Source: Linyphia triangularis (Eukaryota; Arthropoda; Arachnida; Araneae; Linyphiidae). From it: a stretch of 64,000 nucleotides of DNA. Position numbers and translations under genes: made by a program. Location: positions 99,059,792 to 99,123,791 of the forward strand of contig OZ021724.1 of the NCBI GenBank assembly GCA_963978545.1. Direction: 5' to 3'. Shown here piece by piece: positions 35,629 to 46,136 of this stretch. The first letter of the stretch is position 1, and the number at the start of each line of letters is the position of its first letter. A model generated the notes under the pieces. That model had not been told where the DNA came from, did no database searches, and was given only the letters and a program-made list of their open reading frames with translations.

Positions 35629-36053
35629 TGTTACACAAATTTTATATATATATAATTGTAAATAGTGACGTATTTCTTTTAAAGTTATATTTTATTTGTT
35701 AACAGCGATATACAGGTTAGAAAAAGGTGACAACATCTAATCAATCGAACAATTTTGAAGCTTTTCCATCATGTGATTGGTTGACTGGATTTTGCTAGAT
35801 ATTTCTGCCACGAGCCTATAAAAGGAGGCGAAAAAATGGAATGAGATCAGTCGAGTATCTGAATCTGTTTGAAAAGCATCGGACCTTTTGTTTACTTTCG
35901 CTGTGTCTGAATTATAGCTGTGTTCGAAATTGCACGTACCGAAGCTTATATTGAAGATTGATAGCAATTGCTCTGTTGTTCAGAGTAGTTTTGTGAGCCT
36001 TTGAAGGGAGAATTAATTATATTTTTTATTTAGTCTGCGAAAATTTCATAACA
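35629..36053 (+). repeat. 3' LTR of Gypsy copy 2
   Basis: It begins TGTTACACAAATT directly after the polypurine tract AAGAAGGGGGAAA and ends TTTCATAACA. It contains a TATA-like CTATAAAAGGAGGCG at about 35815. It is longer than the LTR of copy 1 (425 against 276 bp), so the two belong to related subfamilies. Confidence 0.7.
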
Positions 36054-36814
36054 GTATTGAGATCAGTATAGAGCTAAGTTTAACGTTGTTGTAAATTACG
36101 GGCAATGAAAATTTGTAATTAGTAAGATTTTCATTTCAAAATCATAATTCCATTTCATAGGCCTCAATATCCAACTACAAAACAGCTTGCGCAACTTGGC
36201 CATTACGCGCCGCAGCGCACCAACACAGCCAACAAATGATTCAGAATAAGTAATGGCTAAGTGTCACAAATATTTTTGTAACTAGATTTGAAGCCTATGA
36301 AGTCGAATTTTGACTTTGAGTATAAAAATCTTACCAATTACTTATTGTCATTGCATTCAATTTACAACAGAGTTAAACTTGGCTCTACTTTAGATCTTAA
36401 TACTTTTCACGGCCATGGCTATTGCATGAAGAACTTGGCGCTTTTTTTACAAAGATGTTTTTGTTGGGATTTCTTTTTACTCTCCTTAATTCATTTCATA
36501 ATGGAATCTCGTTTAGAGTCCTGATGATTGGTCGCTTGACTAGAAACTTTTTCAAAAAACGCTCTAATTGCCTTGCTTCCCAACACAATCCCTCATGATA
36601 GAATGTTGCTTCTTAAGATAAGAACGAGAACTGCCTTTTCTCCTTCTCAGCACCTTTTGTTCTCCTTTGCCTTTAATTGGGGTGGAAAAGTTGGAATTGC
36701 AGTTTGTTCTTTTCATTAAAAGTCACTTGGGAACTGTGGTGGACACGCATGGGCGGTGAAGCGATTGCTTTGGTATATTTCGAGTTGTAAAATATCTTGG
36801 TTGTTTGAAAGACG

Positions 36815-36878
36815 CAAGGAATTAGTCCGAGAGGGGACTGCAAGTTTACGTAAAACATCAAACATCATTCTGAATTTT
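36815..36878 (+). repeat. Fragment of family F terminus
   Basis: TCCGAGAGGGGACTGCAAGT and CATCAAACATCATTCTGAATT match the left terminus of the family F elements. It joins family D sequence directly. Confidence 0.5.
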
Positions 36879-36879
36879 A

Positions 36880-37380
<501 letters not shown>

Positions 37381-38274
37381 GAGAAAAGTTGGTAGATTAC
37401 GAATCCACTGATCTGCCGTAGCAAAAATGGCCGAAACAGATCAAAAATCGACTTTGAATGAGTTGAACTAAATCTGATTGCCAAATATGTCATAACCTGT
37501 CAAATAATGAGAATTATTTTCTATTTGCTAACTCATTGCTCTTTAATTTTCAATTAAGAATATTTCAGACGATTCAGATATCTGGCGACGGCTTACTTGC
37601 ATCTTTTAAAAGTGAGCCAAGTTGGCAATAAATATGACTTCACTGATAACGTTACTGATGTCGCCAATTTGGCTTCCTTTTAAAATATGCAAGTTTTCCC
37701 GAGTCAGAGATCAGAAATCGTCTGCGCCTTTCCTCAGTGATATTCAAAGTGCAGTGGGTTACCAGACGAAAAAATGTGTTCACTTTTTGGCAAGTTATGA
37801 CCTATTTGGAAATCGAATTTTTTTTCAACTCATTCAAAGTCGATTTTTAACCAGTTTCGACCATCTACGCCACGGCTGACCAGTGGATTCATAATCTACC
37901 ACTTTTTCTCCATGTTCTATAAAATATTCGAAATGATGTACGATGGGGTACTTAAACTTGCAGTCGCTTTGAAAATTAATAAAGGTGGGTTACAAAATAA
38001 AGAAAGAATGCTATTTTTTTCTCTCCAAATTATGACAAATATATGGCAATAGGATTTATAGTTCAACTCTTTCTAATTCGAGTTTTTTTAACAGTTTCGG
38101 CCATTTTTGCTTCGGCAGACAAGTAGATTCCTGATCTACAAGCAATTCTTTGCATTTTATAAAAAAATTTAGAATGATATTTGATAGGGTACCAAAACTT
38201 GCAGTAGCCTCTCAGTCTACGAGGACTATTAGTCCTTACAGATGATTGTAAGTTTAGGTATCACGTGTCATTAT

Positions 38275-39100
38275 GATTTTTTACTTTCATTTACCCATAT
38301 GTATTATGCATAGGGTAATGAAAGTAAAGCATTTAAAATTTCGATTTTTTTGCATTTCTCTACGTTTTGGAACACCCTGATTTAAAAAAAAAAAAAGGAT
38401 CTAAAAGAATGTCTGTTTGTGTGTATGTATGTGTGTCTGTGGTCAGCATAACTCCCGAACAAATTGACCTACGATGTTCAAATTTGGTATGCGGGTTGCT
38501 GGAGGCCATGGGACCTACCATTAAGGTTTTCGTCAAAATTGCGCATGCGCATATGATAGCAGCCATTGAAAAAATCATGTTTTTCAATTATTGCAAAAAA
38601 CTGCTCTAACGATTTTGATAAAAATCGCTGTGGTAATGCCTCATAAGGTGTTCTAAATATCCCCACCTCCGAAATTCCCGTAAGAAATGCTTTAATGGCG
38701 AATAAAGTTGAAAAGCGAATGCTTTCAACACAGAGTTCTCTTTCCTTGAGCATACCTCATCAGCGATCGTTTTTTCTTCTGCCCTCAGTTTCACTTATAA
38801 TAAAGGATTATCGAAAAGTGCATCACCAAAATCACAATTTTGGCAGTTCTCCCCCCCCCCCTCTTTCCCCCCCCCCTCCTCTTTTTCCCCACTCCCCCTT
38901 TTCCCCCCTTTTTTTTCCCTTTATTCTTTTTTTCTTCTTCTTCTTCTTTTTTTTTTCTTCATCTTCTTTTTTTTCTTTTTCTTTTCATACCGGTAATTTT
39001 TTCTAAATAAATGATGAACATATAATAATGGTAAATGACGCAAATCCACGTCAGTATTATAGTGTAATTGAAAGTTGTGTGATGTTCCACACCCCTAGTT
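38275..39100 (+). mobile_element. Family E element, full length
   Basis: The left end is TTTTTACTTTCATTTACCC with an adjacent inverted AGGGTAATGAAAGTAAA, and the right end is GATGTTCCACACCCCTAGT. Shared blocks include TTGGAACACCCTGATTT, CGAACAAATTGACCTACGAT and CTCTAACGATTTTGA. A C/T-rich low-complexity stretch (38845-38990) is specific to this copy. Confidence 0.65.
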
Positions 39101-39221
39101 TTTAATGGAATGTAATGAAACGCCAGTAGATTATGAATATTCTAGTTTGCGGGGAAAAAAAGCATCAAAACTATTAAAAAATCGACTTTGATTGAAAAGA
39201 ACTGAATCCAATAGTCAAGAT

Positions 39222-39396
39222 TGGTTTGTTCTCTTAACGACCTATTGTTATGCACAGTGACGGCTAATCAAGTAGGGACTTACATCTTAACCTGGATTCT
39301 GAACCTCAACAAACATCCATGCCAAACCCGGGATTCGAACCCTGCACCTTTAGCATGCCAGGCCAGAGCGCAAACCTCATAGCCATCAGATGGGCA
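39222..39396 (-). mobile_element. SINE, family S2
   Basis: The minus strand starts GCCCATCTGATGGCTATGAG and has the GGGTTCGAATCCC B box and the GGTCGTTAAGAG 3' segment. It is inserted in degraded family F-like sequence (39100-39220 and 39470-39640). Confidence 0.75.
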
Positions 39397-39641
39397 AGGA
39401 CTTTTAAACTATAACATTGAACAACATCCTTTAGTCAAAACTGTCATACATAATTTTTCAAATAAAAAGCATACTTTTTTTTTTTTTTACTTCGGTGGAC
39501 TCCAAATACTTGCATCTTGTAAAAGTGAGCCAAGTTGAGGATAAATATTGCATCTTGACGTAATATTTATTGCCAACTTGATTAGCTTTCTGTAAGATTT
39601 TCGTACCAGATTCAGTTCAGCTCATTTGAAAGGAAATCCTA

Positions 39642-39882
39642 TACTAAACTTCCACTTAACTAGACATCACTTAGACGGTAGATCGTGACAGTGCTCATAG
39701 GTATTTAATCCATTTTGGCGGCGTGAAAGCATAATGTTCGCCAAACCACAACCCTGTAGAGAACAAAAGGCTGTAAGGTTTGGCGAGAATTATGTCTTCA
39801 CTCCGCCAAAATGGATTAAATACCTATGAGCACTGTGACGATCTACCGTCTAAGTGATGTCTAGTTAAGTGGAAGTTTAGTA
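39642..39882. mobile_element. MITE family M2, TA target duplication, left of M1
   Basis: A 241-bp near-palindrome with TACTAAACTTCCACTTAAC at the left and its inverse at the right, flanked by TA. It is inserted in the CTAG near the left terminus of the M1 element that follows. Confidence 0.8.
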
Positions 39883-39884
39883 TA

Positions 39885-40281
39885 GTAAGGATCATTTCCT
39901 ATACTCGCTATGTTACAATCTTCTAGCCCAGTGCATTTAGAAACTACTTTCTATAAAACCTTAACATTTGGGGAGTAGGTACAAAAATGATCACTTAATG
40001 AAATGACTTAATGAATTAAAAACTCAAAAATAGCGTCTAATATACTTTAAGTTTGAAATTCTTACGTTAATGCATATGTAGTGGCGCCACCTGATTTTGT
40101 CATTTGCTTTTTTAACTTTTCATTTATAATAGATACGCATTAAATGAAAACAAATGATGTCATTTGATTAAGTGATCTTTTACGTATCTACTTACCAAAT
40201 TTGAAAGTTTTACATAAAGTAGTTTCTAAATGCACTGAGGTAGAAGATTGCAACACAGCGAGTATAGGGAGTGATCCTTAC
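39885..40281. mobile_element. MITE family M1 core, flanked by two M2 insertions
   Basis: GTAAGGATCATTTCCTATAC at the left and GAGTATAGGGAGTGATCCTTAC at the right are inverted. Each terminal TA carries an M2 insertion. Confidence 0.8.
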
Positions 40282-40283
40282 TA

Positions 40284-40522
40284 TACTAAACTCCAACTTA
40301 ACTTGACATCACTAGAAGAAAGATCTTCACCGTGCTCGTAGGCAATTAATCCATTTTAGCGAAGTGAAGACATAATTCTCGCCAAACCTTACAGCCTTTT
40401 GTTCTCTACAGGGTTGTGGTTTGGCGAACATTATGCTTTCACGCCGCCAAAATGGATTAAATGCCTAAGAGCACTGTGATGATCTACCGTCTAGTGATGT
40501 CAAGTTAAGTTGAAGTTTAGTA
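40284..40522. mobile_element. MITE family M2, TA target duplication, right of M1
   Basis: A 239-bp near-palindrome of the same family as 39642-39882, flanked by TA, placed in the equivalent site at the other end of the same M1 element. Confidence 0.8.
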
Positions 40523-40565
40523 TAGGACTTCCTCATAACAAGCATACAACTTTCAATCAATGTCA

Positions 40566-40743
40566 CGAACCAAACGGTATAGTGGTTAGCGTGCTAGCTT
40601 CTAGACCGTGAGGTTGCGTGTTCGAGTCCCGAGTAAGGCATGGGTGTTTGTAAATGTGTGTTGGCTTGTCAAATGACGATTGTTTCGGCCCATTATAGCC
40701 CTCGTGTTATTGACGGCGCCAGATAATCTGAAAACAACCAACC
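40566..40743 (+). mobile_element. SINE, family S1
   Basis: The head CCAAACGGTATAGTGGTTAG, B box GTTCGAGTCCC and tail CAACCAACC are all present. CAATCAATGTC flanks both sides as the target duplication. It lies about 40 bases beyond the M1/M2 composite. Confidence 0.85.
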
Positions 40744-41146
40744 AATCAATCAATGTCTTTTCTGTGGGTCTTGACCTTGAAAACTCCAATACAAGTAATA
40801 AGAGGCGGATCAAAACTTCGAGGGAAGCAGGCGCGTATCCAGAGGGAGGGTTTTCAGGTCATAACCCCCCTAGGAACCATAATCTCCCAGTAGCGTTTTG
40901 TTATGATTGGGGGAGAAAAAAAAAAGGGGGGGGGGAACACTTAGCAATCGCAAATAATTTCAAAAGAATACTTTTTAATTTACAATTATTCTAGCACAGT
41001 ATGCCATACCGTATCGTACTCAAGTAACTAATAGGTCCAAGAACTTTTAAATAAATAACGGATTTGTAAATCCCCTAGCATCAATTTTTTTTTTTTTTGT
41101 CTTTGTATAATTAAGTCTATAATAAACTCTCTAGTTATGGCCTCTG

Positions 41147-42180
41147 CAACAAGACCTCCATGTATCTTAACAACTGGAGTAATCATCAAAGATTAAAGAG
41201 GAACAGCCCTTTCAGACTGGCCGCCTCTCTTCGTCTACCCAATAGTAATGTTGAACCCAACTCACTACAATGCTGCTTAAATCCACTTTCACTTTAACTT
41301 AAGTTCTCATGTTAACAAGAAAGACTACATCCCAGAACATCTTATACAACTGACCTTAGAAAACCTGAGCCACATTCCTAACAATGCCATTAAAATATTT
41401 ACTGATGGTAGTAAAATTGACAATCTTGCTGGCAGTGGCATATATATCGAAACCCCTCATGCTAATCTGACTCTTTCTCATCGTAATCCTAATCACTGCT
41501 CTGTCTTCAGAAGTGAATTGATTGCAATAGAAGTGAATTAATTGCCTGGGACTAGAAGTTATTCTAACAGAAGAGGATTATGGTGACCTATGGATCTTGT
41601 CTGACAGCCGTAGCTGTCTCCACCATCTTAGTAATTGGCTCCTTGAGGGCGACAGGATCAGCACCTCTATCCTGCTTAAATTAAAGCTCATTTCTCTTAA
41701 TCATGATGTTCATTTGCAATGGGTACCTTCCCATGTGAATCTGCACGGGAACGAAATTGCCGATATTCTTGCTAAGGAGGGTTGCAGGATTTCAACATCT
41801 CCCTCTTCCATACTTACTTTTTTGGAATTACACTCTCTGGAAAACTCAAAGATCTCGGAGGAGTGGAAAACACCCCCAACACATAATTGGTACAAGGGCT
41901 CAAAACCGGGTTTGTTCCTTGACCTCCCGTGTGACAGACGTACCCCGAATGTTCTATCAAGGCTTGCTAGCGGTCACATCAAGTGCCTCACTTTCAACGA
42001 GGGCAGGAAAACCTTCGCCACCTGCACCAAGTGCTAAAATCATCACGCCTCTCCTGAGCACCTCTTGGATTGCATGGGACTCTCTAAGGAGGATCTCTTT
42101 AGCAATCCTCTCCTAGTCTTCGACTTCCTTTTAGTCAACGAACTCGTGGATCTTGTCTGACTCCGTCAGACAGTGAGGAT
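41147..42180 (+). pseudogene. LINE 3' end with RNase H domain, broken
   Basis: The plus strand encodes KIFTDGSKIDNLAGSGIYIE, then after a short duplication and frame shift LWILSDSRSCLHHLSNWLLE, WVPSHVNLHGNEIADILAKE and a C-terminal CTKC...H...C segment ending VNELVDLV. DGS, SDS and the GNEIAD aspartate are RNase H catalytic-site motifs of Jockey/I-type elements. A 17-base tandem duplication at 41509-41545 and a stop at 42035 break it. It ends in an AAC repeat at 42186-42198. The reverse transcriptase part is absent (5' truncation). Confidence 0.8.
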
Positions 42181-42268
42181 TAGCAACAACAACAACAAGT
42201 CCAATGCAAAGTGTCGTTTCGAAGAAATGTAAAAACATGGATGTTTCCGTTTCTCAAATATTGTAGTG

Positions 42269-43087
42269 TTTAAGTGCTACATGCCCTAGAACTTTAAGAA
42301 ACATGGGACACTTTTCCCAAAATTCTTTAGTTTTGCTTAGAATTAAATAAAATTTGGCACAAACATTGAAGATATGACTTATAACACAACAACAAAATTT
42401 GAGCAGAATTGCTCCTCTCAGCACGATATTGTAACGAACATGAAAGAAAAATTTAAAGTTGTTTATCAATACATTATAAACATTTTCACACATGCTTTTA
42501 TCTTTAGGCACTAAAGTTGAACAGAAATAACATTACAAACTTGGAGCTAGTGATTTTTCTTTAAAAAATGCACTTATTTCTTGAAAAAAAAAATAGAAAA
42601 AAATTATGCGACATAAAAAAAGCATGTGTGTATCTCTTTATAGTAGAATACAAATTATTTCTACAAAAAAATTAGGTGGATTTATCAAAAAATGAATCAC
42701 AAGTATCTTTTTATGAACATACGTAAAATGTGAAAAAAGATAAGCTGAGAAAAATGCATTTTTAACTTTTGCCAACAAGTGTGGGTTCGAGTCCCGTGTT
42801 AGGCATGGGTGTTTGTAAATGTATGTTGGCTTGTCTAATGACGAATGTTTCGGCGCATTATAGCCCTCGTGTTGCTGACGGCGCCAGATAATCTGAAAAC
42901 AACCAACCAACAAGTGTGCAATAAGTTAAAATAGTTAAAATAAAAATGCACCAATTAAAATCATCGGATTTCAAAAATTTTAACGCGAAATTAAAACTAG
43001 TGACGACACAATTTTTATAAAACTAAAACAAAAAACGTCATTTTTGGTGATATTTTTGTAGTTTCAGAGTCCCATGTCCTCTTAAAG
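42269..43087. mobile_element. Possible MITE with TTTAAG termini
   Basis: TTTAAGTGCTACATGCCCTAG at the left and GTCCCATGTCCTCTTAAAG at the right are weakly inverted, and AT-rich subterminal sequence is similar on both sides. It contains an S1 SINE. The assignment is tentative. Confidence 0.35.
42784..42906 (+). mobile_element. SINE, family S1, 5'-truncated, with TSD
   Basis: It starts at the B box (GGTTCGAGTCCCGTGTTAGG) and runs to the CAACCAACC tail. The 12-bp CCAACAAGTGTG flanks both sides. 5' truncation with a target duplication is the mark of LINE-driven insertion. Confidence 0.85.
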
Positions 43088-43316
43088 AGTCATAAATATT
43101 ATATAGTACATAACTTAAAATTAGCCTCATATTGGTGTTTGTCCATTTACCTAAAATATTACTCCTTCTTTAATTTAATTTAAACAAACGAAAACAATTG
43201 AATAAAGCTAATTTATAATCAAGAAAATATGGATAGTACACGATCTAGGTAAAATGTTGTCCCATGTTGAGTTATATTGTGTAACTCAAAAATTGGAGAA
43301 AGGCCATTTTAATATA

Positions 43317-43742
43317 GTAGAACCTCGATTAACCGGCAATCATTTTGTCGACATCAAAAATATCCCAAATGAGTAATAAATCATTTGTTCCTTTTTAAAC
43401 CGTAATCTTTTCCCTTGCTCTAAAGTTACATAAGTACTGGGGAGGCTTTTGACTGTTTTTCTAAAGAACTGACGTGGTTAGAGCAACCTTCGGATGCAGA
43501 TCAAACTGAACAATTGCCTTCAAAAAGACTCCGGGATAGAGCAGCTAAACAAAGATTATCGAGATTATTGCATGAAAAACTCATTTCCAGCAATTATGTC
43601 ATAAAAAAACATTAAAAGTCCAGTATTCAATAAACGAAAATCTTTTACTTTTTATTGTCTTTTACAACTCTCATTTATACGTAATTTTCGCCCAACCGAC
43701 CTACCTTTGGTCCGAATTAGGTCGGTTAATCGAGATTCTACT
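43317..43742. mobile_element. Tigger/pogo-like deletion derivative
   Basis: AGTAGAACCTCGATTAACCG at the left and CGGTTAATCGAGATTCTACT at the right are inverted termini next to TA. The interior holds a transposase C-terminal fragment (43430-43615). Confidence 0.8.
43430..43615 (+). pseudogene. Tigger-type transposase C-terminal fragment
   Basis: It reads EAFDCFSKELTWLEQPSDAD and then LPSKRLRDRAAKQRLSRLL before a stop. Acidic-aromatic WLEQ followed by KRLRDxAxxKR is the usual C-terminal end of pogo/Tigger transposases. The DDE domain is deleted. Confidence 0.55.
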
Positions 43743-43814
43743 GTATTTTGGTATATGTAGGTGAAAATATTAATGACATGTGACAAACAAGGTATGAGAA
43801 AGTTCTGCAAGGAA

Positions 43815-44575
43815 ATTCTTTTTACTTTCAATTACCCATTTGTACACATAGGGTAATGAATGTATAGAATTCAGCCCCAAAAAAATATTCGATTTTTTTT
43901 TTTTTTTTTTTTTTTTTTGTAGTTCTCCACGTTTTGGAACATCCTGATTTCTAAAAAGTGATCTAGAAAAAATGTCTGTCTGTGTGTACGTTATAAGCAT
44001 AACTCCCGAAAAAATTAACCTACGATGTTCAAATTTGATGTGCAGGTCGGTGATGGCCTAAGGACCTATAATTTGGGTTTTGGTTAAAATCACGCATGCG
44101 CATAAGATACCTGGCATTGAAAAATTCATGTTTTTCAGTAATTGCTAAAAAACGGCTCTAACGATTTTGATCAAAATCACTTTGGTAATGCCTCTGAAGG
44201 TGTTCTAAACGTTCCCACCTCCAAAATTCCTATACAAATACGATAAAAACGTGAAAAGTTGAAAAATGAGTGCCTTTAACACAGAGCTCTCTGCCTTGAG
44301 CACCGGCCATCAACAATGGATTTTTTTTGCGTTTCAATCACAAGCGAACACAATGTAATTGTCTATCGAATAAAATCACAATTTTTGCCATTTTGATGGG
44401 GTTTTTTTCGATCATGTAAAAATTAATGACAAAAATATCGTCAAACTGAAACTTTTTATTCAAGTGAGAGAAAATAAGGAAATGGTGTCACAATGTAATT
44501 TTTTACTGCAATGACTGGACCAATGTTATGCAGTGTAATTGAAAGTTGTGCGATGTTCCACGCCCCTAGTTTATA
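43815..44575 (+). mobile_element. Family E element
   Basis: The left end TTTTTACTTTCAATTACCC and the right end GATGTTCCACGCCCCTAGT agree with the 38275 and 56396 copies. No reading frame spans it. Confidence 0.65.
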
Positions 44576-44772
44576 CAGGGAAAACTTATGGCTTGATTCT
44601 AAACCCCTCCGATAGAAATTTCCTGGTTGCGTACTGGCAGGGAAGGGAAGCTCGACTTTAAACTCGGTTTCCATAGCACTATCTCAGACTGAAGTATGAA
44701 ATCAATAAATTACCCATCAAAATAAAATGAAATCTTACTTGTTGTAAAAGCTAAAGGCATCTAACGAAGTAT

Positions 44773-45048
44773 TGTTGCACAAATTGTCTGTATATAAAAG
44801 ACTGGAGAACGGGAAAGTTTTCAGATTGACTTCGGACTTCGTTGAAAGCTGATCGCTTTGTTTACCTATTGGAGTGGGCTTGTATAATCGCTGAATTCAA
44901 AGTTATTTTTGTTGAAGCTTGTGTTGAAGCTTGAGAGTAATTAAACTGTTGCCTGTGAATAAATTTTGTGAGTTTTCTAAAGAGAGAATAAATATTTTTA
45001 TACCGTGAAAACTGTGCCATCATTGCCTCAGTGGAAAAATTCGTAACA
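44773..45048 (+). repeat. 5' LTR of Gypsy copy 1
   Basis: A 276-bp repeat beginning TGTTGCAC and ending TTCGTAACA. It has a TATA box, TATATAAAAG, at 44791-44800. Confidence 0.92.
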
Positions 45049-45049
45049 G

Positions 45050-45066
45050 TGGTGTCAGAAGTGGGG
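45050..45066 (+). promoter_or_regulatory. Primer binding site, tRNA-Leu type
   Basis: TGGTGTCAGAAGTGGGG lies one base after the LTR. It would pair with a tRNA 3' end of the CCACTTCTGACACCA type, known for leucine tRNAs and widely used by animal Gypsy elements. The tRNA identity is from general knowledge. Confidence 0.7.
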
Positions 45067-45080
45067 TCTCGTTATTTTGA

Positions 45081-46055
45081 ATGCCGACAACTAGAGGAAT
45101 GATGGAAGACCAAATGAAGCAGTTGAAGGAAATGATTTCCGGAATGAAGGCCGAAATAAAATCCGAAATAAAAGCCGGACAAGCCCGTCAAGAAACGACT
45201 AACGGCGAACTTGCCGCCGCAATCGCCGCTAGTCAAGAAGCAACGTCGTCGGACATTAAAATTTTAGCCTCCAAACAGGAATCGACTGCTGCGTCCGTTG
45301 ACGGATTTATAGAGCGCACGGAAAATGTGCTTCAGTCAATGAAGGCTGATATTTCGGAAGTCAAAGAAGATCTTGTGACTGTGAGGAATGAAATCGAAGA
45401 AAAAGTTTCCACCTTAAAGGAAGAGCAAGCCAAATTCATTGACGTTGTAGAAGAAAGGCTGCGAAAAATGGAAACTCGCGAAGCTGTGACCATTGCAACG
45501 CCTAATTGGGATAATGTTTCCACTCCTTTTATTGCGCCACGTTCCAACATCAATGTGGCCACTTTTGATGGAAAGTCTTCCTGGCTCGTTTATCAAACGC
45601 AGTTTGAAATTATTGCTTCTGCGAATGGTTGGGACGATACTTCGAAGGCATTCCATCTCGCAGCATCTCTTCGAGGTGAAGCTGCTGACATTTTACAGAC
45701 ACTACCTGAAGAGAAGCGGGGAGAATTCGTGGCGCTGGCAAGTGCGTTGGAGTTAAGGTTTGGGGAGCAGCATCTAAAGGATTACAACAGACTGCAATTG
45801 AAAGTGAGACAACAGAAGGCCAATGAAACTCTTCAAGAGTTGGCGTCAGATATAGAAAGACTGTCGCTCCTCGCTTTCCCAGACTGTCCCCCGGATGTAC
45901 GAGATGATCTTTCGCTGCAGTATTTCATCGACGCTATTCAAGATCCCGATGTGCAGCAGGCGGTAAGGTTATCCCAAAACAAAAACCTGAAGTCTGCCCT
46001 CGTGTACGCCATGAGAGTGGAAGCCGCGCAGCTAGCTTCTGGAAAAGACCGATGA
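45081..46055 (+). CDS. Gypsy gag-like protein (324 aa)
   Basis: It forms the retrotransposon capsid. Residues about 1-140 are charged and Ala/Glu/Lys-rich with coiled-coil character (EEKVSTLKEEQAKFIDVVEE). Residues about 155-310 are the capsid-like domain, with FDGKSSWLVYQTQFEIIA, AASLRGEAADILQTLP and LELRFGEQHLKDYNRLQ. The zinc knuckle lies in the next open frame, which is in phase with this one. A TGA (46053) and a TAG (46083) separate them. In copy 2 the first of these positions is a sense codon, so these stops look like later point mutations. Confidence 0.9.
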   Translation: MPTTRGMMEDQMKQLKEMISGMKAEIKSEIKAGQARQETTNGELAAAIAASQEATSSDIKILASKQESTAASVDGFIERTENVLQSMKADISEVKEDLVTVRNEIEEKVSTLKEEQAKFIDVVEERLRKMETREAVTIATPNWDNVSTPFIAPRSNINVATFDGKSSWLVYQTQFEIIASANGWDDTSKAFHLAASLRGEAADILQTLPEEKRGEFVALASALELRFGEQHLKDYNRLQLKVRQQKANETLQELASDIERLSLLAFPDCPPDVRDDLSLQYFIDAIQDPDVQQAVRLSQNKNLKSALVYAMRVEAAQLASGKDR

Positions 46056-46136
46056 TATGTGTGCGGTGCATTAGCCGAGGATTAGCCTGACTTTGTCACC
46101 AGTAGGCTTCGAGAACTGGAGAGCAAAATTGATCGA

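Larger units (their letters stand above)
32350..36053 (+). mobile_element. Decayed Gypsy-type retrotransposon, copy 2
   Basis: It is collinear with the better copy at 44773-47715. It keeps a gag fragment (32350-32850), a zinc-knuckle region (about 32940-33000), a protease segment (about 33380-33660), an integrase C-terminal segment (34540-34665 and 35222-35510), a polypurine tract and a 3' LTR. The 5' LTR and gag start are missing. Many stops and frame shifts break it. Reverse transcriptase, RNase H and the integrase core are absent. It is invaded by a tRNA-like fragment, a MITE and a hAT-like MITE. Confidence 0.85.

Noticed and set aside
38695..39006. Open frame rich in Ser, Pro and Phe
   Set aside because: It comes from a C/T-rich low-complexity stretch inside a family E element.
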